DNA of 64,000 nt from Castellaniella sp049673105 (GCF_049673105.1 NZ_JBATXG010000008.1:62001-126000); one strand, 5' to 3'; shown: positions 38,050-47,577, counted from the stretch's first letter. Made by a program: numbers and translations. Notes: generated by a model from the sequence alone, not told the origin.

Positions 38050-38803
38050 AGTCATCCCCGCCCTGCTGCTGCGTCACGGCGGGTTGGTCAAGACGCGGCG
38101 TTTCAAAGACCCTGTGTACGTGGGCGATCCCACCAACGCCATCCGCATCTTCAATGAAAAGGAAGTCGATGAGCTGATGGTGCTGGACATCGAGGCGACC
38201 CGGTCCGGAAAAGGTCCGGATTTCGAGACGATCGAGCTGTTTGCGGGGGAATGCTTCATGCCCCTGGCCTACGGCGGCGGTATCCGGACTTTGGACCAGG
38301 CCGCCCGGATTTTCGACCTGGGGGTGGAAAAGATCTGCCTGCAGACTGCCGTGCTCTCGGATCCTGATCTGGTGACGCGGATCGCCAGCCGCTATGGCAG
38401 TCAAAGTGTGATCGTGTCCATTGACATCCAGCGCGACTGGCGTAAACGGCCACACCTGTATGGCAGCAGCGCGGGCAAGCGCGCGTCGCCGGACTGGCTG
38501 GGTCATGCACAGCGCCTGGTCGAGGCCGGTGCGGGTGAGATCCTGCTGAACGACGCGGATCGCGATGGCATGATGACGGGCTATGACACGGGGTTGATCC
38601 GGCAGCTCACGCAATCCGTGTCCGTACCCGTCATTGCCTTGGGCGGTGCCGGCAGCCTGGATCATTTCCGTGATGCCGTCCTGGCGGGCGCATCCGCAGT
38701 GGCCGCCGGATCGATGTTCGTCTTTCATGGCCCGCACCGGGCTGTTTTGATTACCTACCCGCGCTACCAGGATCTGGAGCGCATTCTGGACGTCTCAGCA
38801 TGA
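38036..38803 (+). CDS. hisF: HisF-type synthase subunit for sugar amidation
   Basis: This 255-aa TIM-barrel starts MLRHRVIPALLLRHGGLVKT, replacing the canonical MLAKRIIPCLDV start of histidine-pathway HisF. Conserved phosphate-binding loops are LAYGGGIRTLDQA and ALGGAGSLDHF. It overlaps hisH by 14 nt and wbpG by 4 nt. In this context it channels ammonia from HisH to WbpG for amidation of the mannosaminuronic acid. Confidence 0.9.
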   Translation: MLRHRVIPALLLRHGGLVKTRRFKDPVYVGDPTNAIRIFNEKEVDELMVLDIEATRSGKGPDFETIELFAGECFMPLAYGGGIRTLDQAARIFDLGVEKICLQTAVLSDPDLVTRIASRYGSQSVIVSIDIQRDWRKRPHLYGSSAGKRASPDWLGHAQRLVEAGAGEILLNDADRDGMMTGYDTGLIRQLTQSVSVPVIALGGAGSLDHFRDAVLAGASAVAAGSMFVFHGPHRAVLITYPRYQDLERILDVSA

Positions 38804-39918
38804 GCAGACCCTATCAGATGTGTACCCGCTGTGTCATGGACACCAGCGCGGGCGACATCCAGTTCGACGCGCAGGGCGTGTGCAACTACTGCACAAGCTT
38901 TCTTGAGAATTCCGGCCATATCATTCATGCCGATCCCGTCGCTCGACAGCAGCAACTGGATGCCTTCGTGGCACGGGTCAAGCGCGATGGCCAGGGCAAG
39001 CGGTACGACTGCATCGTCGGTGTTTCCGGTGGGGTGGACAGCTCCTGGGTGCTGGTGCGCGCGGTGGAACTGGGCCTGCGCCCGCTGGCCGTCCATATGG
39101 ACAACGGCTGGAACTCTGAATTGGCGCAGAACAACATCGCCAACCTGGTGCAGGGCCTGGGGGTGGACCTGCATACCCACGTGATCGACTGGCCTGAATA
39201 CCGGGCGCTGATGCAGGCGTTCTTTGATGCCGACGTGATCGACGTCGAACTGCTGTACGACAATGCCATGCTGGCGGTGAACTACCAGCAGGCGACCCAT
39301 CATGGGGTGAAATGGATCCTGTCCGGATCGAACCAGGCAACCGAAGGCCTCAGCATTCCAAAATCCTGGAACTGGTTTAAGCACGATCAGCGCAACATCC
39401 GGGCCATTGCCAAAGCGCATGGAAATGTGAAGATCCGGACATTGCCGACTTTCGGTACCCTGCAGTATGTGTGGGCCGAATTCGTCCGGCGGATCAAATG
39501 GAGCCAGATCCTGAACCTGATGGAATACAACAAGTTCGACGCCATGCGGGCCTTGCAGGAATCCCATGGCTATAAACCGTATCCCTACAAGCACTATGAA
39601 TCCATTTTTACCCGCTTCTATCAGGGCTATCTGCTGCCGCAGAAATTCGGTGCGGACAAACGCCGGGTGCATTTTTCCACCCTGATCGTGGCCGGACAGA
39701 TGACGCGTGAGGACGCGATCCGGGATCTGGAAAACATCCCCTATCCCAGCCAGGCGGACCTGGATGATGACCGCGAGTATTTCCTGAAGAAGATGGGATG
39801 GACCGAAGCCCAGTTGCAAGACTACCTGAACCGGCCCGAGCGGCCCCATACGGCTTATCCCAGTGAAATCAAACTGTGGACCATGCTGAAAGACATCTAC
39901 CTGAGGTTCCGCCGATGA
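38800..39918 (+). CDS. wbpG: WbpG-type N-acetyl sugar amidotransferase
   Basis: This 372-aa enzyme has N-terminal cysteine pairs (CTRCVMD and CNYC, probable metal site) and an ATP pyrophosphatase PP-loop GVSGGVDSS at about residues 74-82. It should adenylate the C6 carboxylate or acetamido group and add ammonia from HisH/HisF, making UDP-ManNAc3NAmA-type sugar. The order hisH-hisF-wbpG differs from the PAO1 order but uses the same three proteins. It overlaps the epimerase gene by 4 nt. Confidence 0.92.
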   Translation: MSRPYQMCTRCVMDTSAGDIQFDAQGVCNYCTSFLENSGHIIHADPVARQQQLDAFVARVKRDGQGKRYDCIVGVSGGVDSSWVLVRAVELGLRPLAVHMDNGWNSELAQNNIANLVQGLGVDLHTHVIDWPEYRALMQAFFDADVIDVELLYDNAMLAVNYQQATHHGVKWILSGSNQATEGLSIPKSWNWFKHDQRNIRAIAKAHGNVKIRTLPTFGTLQYVWAEFVRRIKWSQILNLMEYNKFDAMRALQESHGYKPYPYKHYESIFTRFYQGYLLPQKFGADKRRVHFSTLIVAGQMTREDAIRDLENIPYPSQADLDDDREYFLKKMGWTEAQLQDYLNRPERPHTAYPSEIKLWTMLKDIYLRFRR

Positions 39919-40982
39919 AGCTGCTGACCGTCATCGGGGCCCGCCCGCAGTTCATCAAGGCTGCCACGGTATCCCGTGTGCTGTCCGCACAATATCCAGC
40001 CGCGCGCGAGATTCTGGTCCATACCGGCCAGCATTACGACGCCAATATGTCCGACGTGTTTTTCGATGAACTCGACATCCCCCGTCCGGATCATCATCTG
40101 GGGGTGGGCGGTGGATCTCACGGACAGAATACCGGCCGCATGCTGGAAAAGCTGGATGCGCTGATCGTTCAGGAGAAACCCGACTGGGTCCTGGTCTATG
40201 GCGATACGGATAGCACGCTGGCGGGTGCGCTTGCCGCCGCCAAGCTGCACGTGCCGGTCGCCCACGTCGAGGCAGGGCTGCGGTCTTTCAATCGCCGGAT
40301 GCCCGAGGAAATCAATCGGGTGCTGACGGATCATGTGGCCGACCTGCTGTTCGCGCCGACCCAGGTCGCGCAGCACAATTTGCAGAAAGAAGGCGTTGCG
40401 GATTCAAAGGTCCATGTGGTGGGCGACGTCATGTATGACGCAGCCTTGTACTACAAGGCATTGGCTAGAAAGCCGGAATGGTTCGATGCACTGGAAATCG
40501 GTGACTTTGCCTTGTGCACCATCCACCGGGCCGAAAACACGGATGACGCCCAGCGGATGCAAGGCATTCTGGCCGGGCTGGCAGAATCCAGCTTGCCTGT
40601 CGTGCTGCCCCTGCACCCTCGGACCCGGAAACAGTTGGCGCAGTTTCATCTGAACCTGCCGGATACGATCCGTGTGGTGGAACCTGTCGGGTATCTGGAA
40701 ATGGTGTGGCTGGAATCGCATTGCCGCATGGTCGTTACGGATTCTGGCGGGGTGCAGAAGGAAGCCTATTTCCATGGGAAACCCTGTGTCACCTTGAGGG
40801 ATGAAACGGAGTGGGTTGAGTTGGTGGAGGCGGGGGCGAATGTGCTGGTTGGGGCGGATGCGGGGCGCATCCGGGATGCGATGCTGGGGGCCGATACACT
40901 CAAGCGTGACGCGCAGGCCTTGTATGGGCAGGGCGATAGCGCCCGGCGCCTGTTGAGTCTGCTGGTCAAAGGGGCTCAGTAG
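39915..40982 (+). CDS. wbpI: WbpI/WlbD-type UDP-GlcNAc3NAcA 2-epimerase
   Basis: This 355-aa non-hydrolysing UDP-sugar 2-epimerase begins MKLLTVIGARPQFIKAATVSR. It contains HTGQHYDANMSDVFF, VYGDTDSTLAG, HVEAGLRSFNRRMPEEINR and VVTDSGGVQKEAYF, all typical. The context (WbpB/D/E present) favours epimerisation of UDP-GlcNAc3NAcA to UDP-ManNAc3NAcA rather than the WecB reaction. The start at 39915 overlaps wbpG by 4 nt. A WecB-like paralogue lies at 50402. Confidence 0.92.
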   Translation: MKLLTVIGARPQFIKAATVSRVLSAQYPAAREILVHTGQHYDANMSDVFFDELDIPRPDHHLGVGGGSHGQNTGRMLEKLDALIVQEKPDWVLVYGDTDSTLAGALAAAKLHVPVAHVEAGLRSFNRRMPEEINRVLTDHVADLLFAPTQVAQHNLQKEGVADSKVHVVGDVMYDAALYYKALARKPEWFDALEIGDFALCTIHRAENTDDAQRMQGILAGLAESSLPVVLPLHPRTRKQLAQFHLNLPDTIRVVEPVGYLEMVWLESHCRMVVTDSGGVQKEAYFHGKPCVTLRDETEWVELVEAGANVLVGADAGRIRDAMLGADTLKRDAQALYGQGDSARRLLSLLVKGAQ

Positions 40983-40987
40983 TGACT

Positions 40988-41770
40988 ATGTTGCAACTGG
41001 CTCAGGGGTTTTGGACACACCTCGCTGCCCGGCGTAAGCGGCAGCTTGTCGTTCTGCTGGTTCTGATGGTGCTGGCCTCTTTTGCCGAGGTGCTGAGCCT
41101 GGGGGCCGTGCTGCCCTTCCTGGGGGTGCTCACTCAGCCGGAAAAGGTGTTTTCCTATCCGGCAATTCAGCCGGTGCTGGCATGGTTACGGATCACCCGC
41201 CCTGAGGCGTTGTTATTGCCGATTACCGTTACGTTTATTGCGGCGGCCTTGCTGGCTGGCGGGATGCGGCTGCTCTTGTTGTACGCGCAGGCCAAGCTGT
41301 CTCACGCAGTCGGAGCGGATTTTAGTTACCAGATTTATAAACGCACTTTGTACTAGCCTTATGCTGTGCATGTGTCTCGTAATAGCAGCGAAATCATCAG
41401 AGGGATCACGACCAAAGTTAATATCGTGATCGGTAGCTTTTTAACGCCTGTCCTGACCTTATCGAGCAGTGCCGTGATCCTGATAGCCATCTTGTTGGCA
41501 TTGGTGGCTGTTGATCCCCTGATGTCCTTGATCGCGTTTGTTGGGTTCGGCATGATTTATAGAGTGGTTTTTGATGAGGCCACTAACGCGCTGGATAATA
41601 AAACCGAGCGGGCGGTGATGGATGCTATAGATCATCTAGGGAGCGGTCTGACGGTATTGAATATTGCTCATCGATTATCAACTTTACAGCGCTGTGATCT
41701 GATCGTTGAGTTGCAGCAAGGGCGGATATCGAGAATCGGCTCATATGCCGAAATCGTATCTGATAGATAA
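40988..41770 (+). pseudogene. ABC exporter (MsbA/PglK-like), amber codon plus internal deletion
   Basis: The first 122 codons encode the N-terminal TM part (LASFAEVLSLGAVLPFLGVL). The frame is cut by TAG at 41354-41356 within KRTLY*PYAVHVSRNSSEII, where a glutamine codon CAG would fit. The same frame continues and then jumps from a TM helix (SLIAFVGFGMIY) straight to the end of the ATPase domain (VFDEATNALDNKTE, then NIAHRLSTL). The second half of the membrane domain, Walker A and the signature motif are all missing. It cannot be an active transporter. Base composition shifts from GC-rich to AT-rich within this remnant. Confidence 0.88.
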
Positions 41771-41816
41771 TTAATCGTTTTCAAAAACGGCTGATACTGC
41801 TTGAAACATAGGCCAT

Positions 41817-42824
41817 ATGAACACTATGCTAGAAGAAAAAACTATTCTGATCACCGGCGGTACCGGATCCTTTGGTCACACGTTCGTGCCTATGACTCTG
41901 GCGCGCTATAACCCACGGCGCATCATCATCTTGTCCCGGGATGAGATGAAACAGTGGGAAATGGCAAAAATATATGGTGATGATTCTAGAGTGCGGTTTT
42001 TCATTGGTGACGTGAGGGACAAGGATCGTCTGTATCGTGCATTGGACGGAGTTGATTATGTCGTACATGCGGCGGCGACCAAGATTGTGCCAACGGCCGA
42101 GTACAACCCCTTCGAATGCGTGAAGACCAACGTCATGGGGGCCATGAATCTGATCGATGCCTGCATCGACCAGGGGGTCAAGCGAGTCGTTGCCTTGTCC
42201 ACTGACAAAGCCAGCAGTCCGATCAATCTATATGGTGCGACGAAGCTGGCATCGGACAAACTATTCGTGGCGGGAAATTCGTACTCTGGAGCGCATGGCA
42301 CTCGGTTTGCCGTGGTTCGGTATGGCAACGTCATGGGCTCACGTGGTTCGGTGATTCCCTTCTTCATGTCGGTCCGTGATCGCGGTGAGCTGCCGATTAC
42401 AGACGAGAGAATGACTCGTTTCATGATCTCTCTGGAACAGGGGGTGGAATTGGTCTGGCATGCGTTTGACGATATGGTGGGGGGGGAAATCTATGTAAAG
42501 AAAATTCCGTCCATGAAAGTCACAGACCTTGCCAAGGTGATTGCGCCGCAGGCCGTACATAAAATCATCGGAATCCGACCAGGAGAAAAACTGCATGAGC
42601 AGATGATCGGTGCGGAGGACTCATACTATACCTATGAGTATCCCGAGCACTATAAGATCTTGCCCGCTATTAATGGCTGGTGTGATTCTCCCGAGAGGAT
42701 CAAACAAGGGAAAAAGGTGCCTGAAGGCTTCACCTATGCCAGTGACACCAATCCCGAATGGATGTCGGTAGAGACCCTGAGGGCCTGGGTAGAGGTTAAC
42801 GCTGACAAGATCGGCAGGATCTGA
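41817..42824 (+). CDS. pseB: PseB, UDP-GlcNAc 4,6-dehydratase (inverting)
   Basis: This 335-aa short-chain dehydrogenase/reductase has NAD-binding TGGTGSFGHTF, AAATKIVPTAEYNPFECVKTNVMGA and the PseB-type catalytic stretch STDKASSPINLYGATKLASDK. It converts UDP-GlcNAc to the 4-keto-6-deoxy-L-arabino sugar, the first step to pseudaminic acid. PseC follows after 3 nt. ATG 41826 (MLEEKTILITGG) is an alternative start. It is the first intact gene of the AT-richer block. Confidence 0.92.
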   Translation: MNTMLEEKTILITGGTGSFGHTFVPMTLARYNPRRIIILSRDEMKQWEMAKIYGDDSRVRFFIGDVRDKDRLYRALDGVDYVVHAAATKIVPTAEYNPFECVKTNVMGAMNLIDACIDQGVKRVVALSTDKASSPINLYGATKLASDKLFVAGNSYSGAHGTRFAVVRYGNVMGSRGSVIPFFMSVRDRGELPITDERMTRFMISLEQGVELVWHAFDDMVGGEIYVKKIPSMKVTDLAKVIAPQAVHKIIGIRPGEKLHEQMIGAEDSYYTYEYPEHYKILPAINGWCDSPERIKQGKKVPEGFTYASDTNPEWMSVETLRAWVEVNADKIGRI

Positions 42825-42827
42825 GCC

Positions 42828-43991
42828 ATGATTCCTTATGGTCGTCAGGACATCACCCCAGCCGATATAGCAGCGGTACTGGAGGTATTGCAATCGGATT
42901 TTTTGACGCAGGGACCAAAGGTTCCGGCCTTCGAGCAAGCTGTCGCTGAGAAAGTCGGTGCGCAGCATGCCGTGGCCGTCAATAGCGCGACTTCGGCCTT
43001 GCACATTGCTTGCCTGGCATTGGGGCTGGGGCCGGGGGATTGGCTGTGGACGACACCGATCACTTTCGTTGCTTCCGCCAATTGCGGCTTGTATTGCGGT
43101 GCGCGGGTGGATTTCGTGGAAATAGATCCGCGCACCTACAACCTTTGTCCCGTCGCGCTGGAATGTAAATTGCAGCGGGCTGCGCGTGAAGGACGGTTGC
43201 CCAAGGTCTTGGTGGCCGTACATCTGTGCGGCCAACCCTGCGACATGGCAGCCATTCATGCTTTGGCCAAGCACTATGGCTTCAAGGTCATTGAAGATGC
43301 TTCGCATGCCATTGGTGGTAAATACTGCGATGAGTTTATTGGCAATTGTCGCTATAGTGACGTTACCGTTTTCAGTTTCCATCCGGTCAAGATAATCACC
43401 ACTGCGGAAGGCGGCATGGCCTTGACCAATGATGAGAAACTGGCTTCCAGGATGGCGCTGTATCGAAGCCATGGAATTACCCGTGATCCCGATCTGATGA
43501 CCCATGAGCCAGATGGTCCTTGGTACTATCAGCAGACCGAATTGGGCTACAACTATCGCATGACTGATTTGCAAGCTGCGTTAGGCGTCAGCCAAATGGA
43601 GCGCCTCGATCAGTACGTGGCTCGTCGCCACCAATTAGCCCGTCGCTACGACACTCTGCTGGCTGACTTGCCAGTTACTACGCCCTGGCAGCATGCAGAC
43701 AGCTATTCTGGTTTGCATCTTTATGTGATCCGGTTGAAACTTGGCCGGATCGCTCCCATCACGCACCGCCAGGTTTTTGAGTCGCTACGTGCCCAAGGCA
43801 TTGGCGTCAACCTTCATTATATTCCTGTTCATACTCAACCTTACTATCAGGCTATGGGTTTCAAGACTGGCGATTTTCCCGAGGCCGAGCGCTACTACGC
43901 CGAAGCAATCAGTTTGCCCATGTTCCAGAGTTTAAGTGAGTTGCAACAAGAGACGGTTGTAGATGCTTTGAAGAGGGGCCTGCATGGATAA
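42828..43991 (+). CDS. pseC: PseC, UDP-4-amino-4,6-dideoxy-altrosamine transaminase
   Basis: This 387-aa DegT-family aminotransferase starts MIPYGRQDITPADIAAVLEV. The PLP lysine is Lys188 in FSFHPVKIITTAEGG, the typical PseC motif, and VNSATSALHIACLALGLGPGD binds cofactor phosphate. It aminates C4 of the PseB product. The 3' end overlaps the methyltransferase gene by 8 nt. Confidence 0.92.
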   Translation: MIPYGRQDITPADIAAVLEVLQSDFLTQGPKVPAFEQAVAEKVGAQHAVAVNSATSALHIACLALGLGPGDWLWTTPITFVASANCGLYCGARVDFVEIDPRTYNLCPVALECKLQRAAREGRLPKVLVAVHLCGQPCDMAAIHALAKHYGFKVIEDASHAIGGKYCDEFIGNCRYSDVTVFSFHPVKIITTAEGGMALTNDEKLASRMALYRSHGITRDPDLMTHEPDGPWYYQQTELGYNYRMTDLQAALGVSQMERLDQYVARRHQLARRYDTLLADLPVTTPWQHADSYSGLHLYVIRLKLGRIAPITHRQVFESLRAQGIGVNLHYIPVHTQPYYQAMGFKTGDFPEAERYYAEAISLPMFQSLSELQQETVVDALKRGLHG

Positions 43992-44652
43992 TGGAATAAA
44001 AAATCAGAAAGCGGTATTCCTGGAGTCTGAGGGAGACGCTTGGTTCAATAGGAATGCCGAAAAATCGCTTTCGAGAGATTTCTCAGATGATCCTGTTGTT
44101 CAGAAGGTGATGAATATTTCTCAAGTGGAAATAACGCCTTTGGGGCTTTCCATCTTGGAGGTTGGGGCCGGTGCCGGCGGTCGTCTGGAATGGCTGCAAA
44201 ATCATGGGCAGATGAAGTGTGTTCAAGGTATTGAGCCTTCTAAGCTGGCTGTTGACGCCGCAAGAAGTCGAGGGCTTTCTGTGGTGCAGGGAACTGCAGA
44301 TTCCTTGCCGTTTGATGAACGCTCCTTTGATATAGTGATATTCGGGTTTTGTCTCTATTTATGTGATCGTGATGACCTGTTCAGAATTGCGAGCGAGGCT
44401 GATCGTGTTCTGAAGACGGATGGGTGGATCATCATTCATGACTTCTATTCGCCATTCCCTATGGCGAGACCTTATCATCATAAGGCTGGTGTGAGCTCGT
44501 TTAAAATGGATTGCCGGCGGCTGTTTGATTGGAATCCGGCATATATTTGTTATTCGCATGAGTTAAGTTCTCATGCAGATGGGAAATATACTGATGATGA
44601 TCAGGAGTGGGTGGCGGTATCCGTGCTTAGAAAGCTGACCCAGCGTGAGTGA
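43984..44652 (+). CDS. SAM-dependent methyltransferase (class I)
   Basis: This 222-aa protein has a Methyltransf_11-like core: motif I LEVGAGAGGRLEWL (near residue 56), the acidic loop ending GIEPSKLAVDAARSRGL and the post-core DIVIFGFCLYLCDRDDL. Substrate is unknown. Its place between pseC and the aldo/keto reductase, with overlaps on both sides, links it to modification of the nonulosonic acid or its precursor. O- or N-methylation of the sugar is the natural inference. Confidence 0.8.
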   Translation: MDNGIKNQKAVFLESEGDAWFNRNAEKSLSRDFSDDPVVQKVMNISQVEITPLGLSILEVGAGAGGRLEWLQNHGQMKCVQGIEPSKLAVDAARSRGLSVVQGTADSLPFDERSFDIVIFGFCLYLCDRDDLFRIASEADRVLKTDGWIIIHDFYSPFPMARPYHHKAGVSSFKMDCRRLFDWNPAYICYSHELSSHADGKYTDDDQEWVAVSVLRKLTQRE

Positions 44653-45553
44653 GAGTGGTTACGGTATGCCGCGTGCAACATCTAGAATAATATTGGGAAC
44701 AGCTCAGTTTGGGTTGAACTACGGTGTAGCTAATGCCGTGGGCCAGCCTGGCCATGAAGAGGTGCGGTGCATCCTGAAACGAGGCAGGAACGGCGGCATC
44801 ACAGCAATCGATACCGCAATCGCCTATGGTGGAAGTGAGCAGGTTCTAGGTCAGGCAAATGTTCATGGCTTTGATGTGATCAGTAAGTTGCCCAAAATTC
44901 CTGATATGCCGGATGCTGAAATTTCAGCTTGGGTGGATTCGCAAATTCAAGGCTCGCTTTCTCGCTTGGGACTTGACCGCCTGGATGGTCTACTTTTGCA
45001 TCGACCTGAACAGTTGCTGGAAGCATCGGGGCCGTCTCTATATCGTGCTTTGCAGGAACAGATTTCTAAAGACTCCGTATGCAAAATCGGCATATCTATC
45101 TATGATCCATCGGATCTAGATTTGTTGATTCCGGAATTTGATTTTGATATCGTGCAAGCGCCTTTGAATATTCTTGACTCCAGGCTCTTGAAGTCAGGTT
45201 GGATGGAGCGTTTAAAGCGGAAGGGCGTCGAGCTGCATGTTCGCTCTGTATTCCTTCAGGGATTATTGCTGATGCATCGCACACGACGCCCTGCCTATTT
45301 TGAGCGGTGGGCCGCGCTATGGGATGCATGGGACGTCTGGCTGGATGAAAACCACCTTACGCCTTTGGAAGCATGCTTGCGATACATCCTGCACGCAGAC
45401 GGTATAGAAAAAGTGGTGTTGGGGGTCGATAGTGAGCGGCAATTGAACGAGATTCTGACAGTCTCTGATGCTGGCCCGGTCCCGGATGGTTATCAGTCCT
45501 TGCAGACGCAGGATATTAATCTATTGAATCCTTCGCTTTGGAAGCTCGAATGA
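44645..45553 (+). CDS. Aldo/keto reductase in the nonulosonic-acid block
   Basis: This 302-aa TIM-barrel oxidoreductase has ILGTAQFGLNYGVAN at the start, AIDTAIAYGGSEQVLGQA with the catalytic Asp/Tyr region, the lysine in DVISKLPKIPD, and LDRLDGLLLHRPEQLLEA with the active-site His. It would use NADPH to reduce a keto group. The start is either GTG 44645 (overlapping the methyltransferase gene) or ATG 44666. The target sugar is unknown. Pse biosynthesis does not need a reductase, so it suggests an altered product. Confidence 0.85.
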   Translation: MSESGYGMPRATSRIILGTAQFGLNYGVANAVGQPGHEEVRCILKRGRNGGITAIDTAIAYGGSEQVLGQANVHGFDVISKLPKIPDMPDAEISAWVDSQIQGSLSRLGLDRLDGLLLHRPEQLLEASGPSLYRALQEQISKDSVCKIGISIYDPSDLDLLIPEFDFDIVQAPLNILDSRLLKSGWMERLKRKGVELHVRSVFLQGLLLMHRTRRPAYFERWAALWDAWDVWLDENHLTPLEACLRYILHADGIEKVVLGVDSERQLNEILTVSDAGPVPDGYQSLQTQDINLLNPSLWKLE

Positions 45554-47577
45554 AAGTTGTTGCAATTGTCCAGGCGCGCATGGGTTCCACGCGGTTGTCT
45601 GGTAAGGTCATGAAGCTCATCGAGGGTGTCCCTCTAATAGAGATCTTACTCACTCGCCTGGCGCGTGCGCGGCACCTGGATCAGATTGTCGTTGCAACAT
45701 CCTCAGGCCTGGAAAATGATGTGTTGTGCAATCATGTTCGGGCGCTTGGATATACCTGTTTTGTGGGTAGCGAGCATGACGTCCTGGATCGTTACCTACA
45801 AGCGGCTCGCCAAGTACAGGCGGATGTGATTGTCCGTGTGACAGGAGATTGCCCGCTGATTGATCCAGCAATAGTAGATGCCGTTATTGATCGGTTTAAG
45901 ACAGCGTCAGTGGATTATGTCAGCAATATCGATCCGCCAAGCTATCCAGATGGTTTGGATACAGAGGTGTTCACGAGAGAGGCGCTGGAGCGTGCGGCAT
46001 GCGAATCTGCCGACCCATTTGACCATGAACACGTCACTCCTTATCTACGTTGTTCTGGGCGGTTTCGTACCGCTGTAGTGCGCCATGAAAAGGATCTTTC
46101 TGGTTTGCGCTGGACAGTCGATGAGCCGGCTGATCTCACGGTTGTGACACAAGTATTCAAGCATTTTTCTCCTGATATTAATTTTTCGTGGAAACAGGTC
46201 GTGGCGCTACAAAAGGCACACCCCGGACTGTTTACCGCAAATCAAGCAATTGAGCGTAACGAAGGGGCCATCATGGGCACTGGTCAGAAGTTGTGGAAAC
46301 GAGCCAAGCAGGTTATCCCCGGGGGTAATATGCTGTTGTCGAAACGGGCAGAGATGTTTTTGCCCGAGCAGTGGCCGGCGTACTTCAGCAAAGCTAAAGG
46401 CTGCACAGTATGGGATCTGGATGGCCGTGAATACATTGATATGTCGATCATGGGCATTGGCACCAATACTTTGGGTTATGGCCATCCTGAAGTCGATGAT
46501 GCAGTACGGCAGGTGATCGATCTTGGCAATATGTCAACTTTCAATGCGCCAGAGGAAGTCTATCTTGCCGAACGCTTGGTGGCGCTACACCCCTGGGCTG
46601 ACATGGTGCGTTTTGCGCGTACGGGGGGGGAGGCGAATGCGGTGGCGATTCGCATTGCGCGAGCTGCCTCAGGTAAGGATAAAGTGGCGATTTGCGGCTA
46701 CCACGGATGGCATGATTGGTATCTGTCTGCCAACCTGGGGGATGAAACCCATCTGGCAGGTCACTTGCTTCCGGGTCTTGAACCCAACGGGGTGCCCGCC
46801 GGCTTGCGTGGTACGACACTGCCTTTCAATTACAACGATTTTTCTGGGCTTGAGGCCCTGGTGCGAGATCATGACATTGGTGTCATCAAGATGGAAGTCT
46901 CGCGCAACATGGGGCCACAGGACAATTTTTTGCATCGAGTGCGCCAGCTTGCCAGTGATCATGGCATCGTACTCATCTTTGACGAATGTACCTCGGGCTT
47001 TCGCCAGACATTCGGTGGTCTGCACAAGCTTTATGGAGTGGAACCCGACATCGCAATGTTCGGTAAGACACTAGGCAATGGCTATGCCGTCACAGCCACG
47101 ATTGGCCGCCGTGAAATCATGGAAGCAGCGCAAACTACATTTATCAGCAGTACCTTCTGGACAGAGCGTATCGGTTCTGTGGCAGGATTGAAAACGCTGG
47201 AAGTGATGGAGCGCCTGCGGTCATGGGAGACCATTACTGACATTGGACTGGAAGTTCGGAAAAAATGGCAAGGGTTGGCAGATAAGCATGGTTTGAAAAT
47301 CAGCCACTGGGGGCTACCGGCCTTGGCGGGCTATTCCTTTGAAAGCCCGCATGCCTTGAAATACAAGACGCTGATTACGCAAGAAATGCTGGCCAAAGGA
47401 TTTCTCGCGGGTAACAGTTGTTATGCTTGTATTGCCCACACACCGGATGTGATAAATGCTTATTTTGATGCGCTTGACCCAGTGTTTGCGCTGGTGAGAG
47501 AGTGTGAAAATGGACGTGACATAGATGCCCTTCTAAAGGGCCCTGTATGCCATGCTGGATTCAAGCGGCTGAATTGA
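45550..47577 (+). CDS. Fusion: SpsF/PseF-like cytidylyltransferase + class III (GSA-type) aminotransferase
   Basis: This 675-aa protein has two enzymes. Residues 1-235 form a sugar cytidylyltransferase: VAIVQARMGSTRLSGKVM, then VRVTGDCPLIDP and DHEHVTPYL. Residues about 242-675 form a glutamate-1-semialdehyde-type aminotransferase (AKQVIPGGNMLLSKR, GGEANAVAIRIARAASGKDKV, FDECTSGFR) with PLP lysine Lys506 in MFGKTLGNGYAV. The first domain can activate the nonulosonic acid with CMP. The second would aminate a keto or aldehyde carbon. Met242, at 46273, has a GAAGGGG seven or so nt upstream, so the aminotransferase might also be made alone. The gene overlaps the reductase by 4 nt. Confidence 0.85.
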   Translation: MKVVAIVQARMGSTRLSGKVMKLIEGVPLIEILLTRLARARHLDQIVVATSSGLENDVLCNHVRALGYTCFVGSEHDVLDRYLQAARQVQADVIVRVTGDCPLIDPAIVDAVIDRFKTASVDYVSNIDPPSYPDGLDTEVFTREALERAACESADPFDHEHVTPYLRCSGRFRTAVVRHEKDLSGLRWTVDEPADLTVVTQVFKHFSPDINFSWKQVVALQKAHPGLFTANQAIERNEGAIMGTGQKLWKRAKQVIPGGNMLLSKRAEMFLPEQWPAYFSKAKGCTVWDLDGREYIDMSIMGIGTNTLGYGHPEVDDAVRQVIDLGNMSTFNAPEEVYLAERLVALHPWADMVRFARTGGEANAVAIRIARAASGKDKVAICGYHGWHDWYLSANLGDETHLAGHLLPGLEPNGVPAGLRGTTLPFNYNDFSGLEALVRDHDIGVIKMEVSRNMGPQDNFLHRVRQLASDHGIVLIFDECTSGFRQTFGGLHKLYGVEPDIAMFGKTLGNGYAVTATIGRREIMEAAQTTFISSTFWTERIGSVAGLKTLEVMERLRSWETITDIGLEVRKKWQGLADKHGLKISHWGLPALAGYSFESPHALKYKTLITQEMLAKGFLAGNSCYACIAHTPDVINAYFDALDPVFALVRECENGRDIDALLKGPVCHAGFKRLN

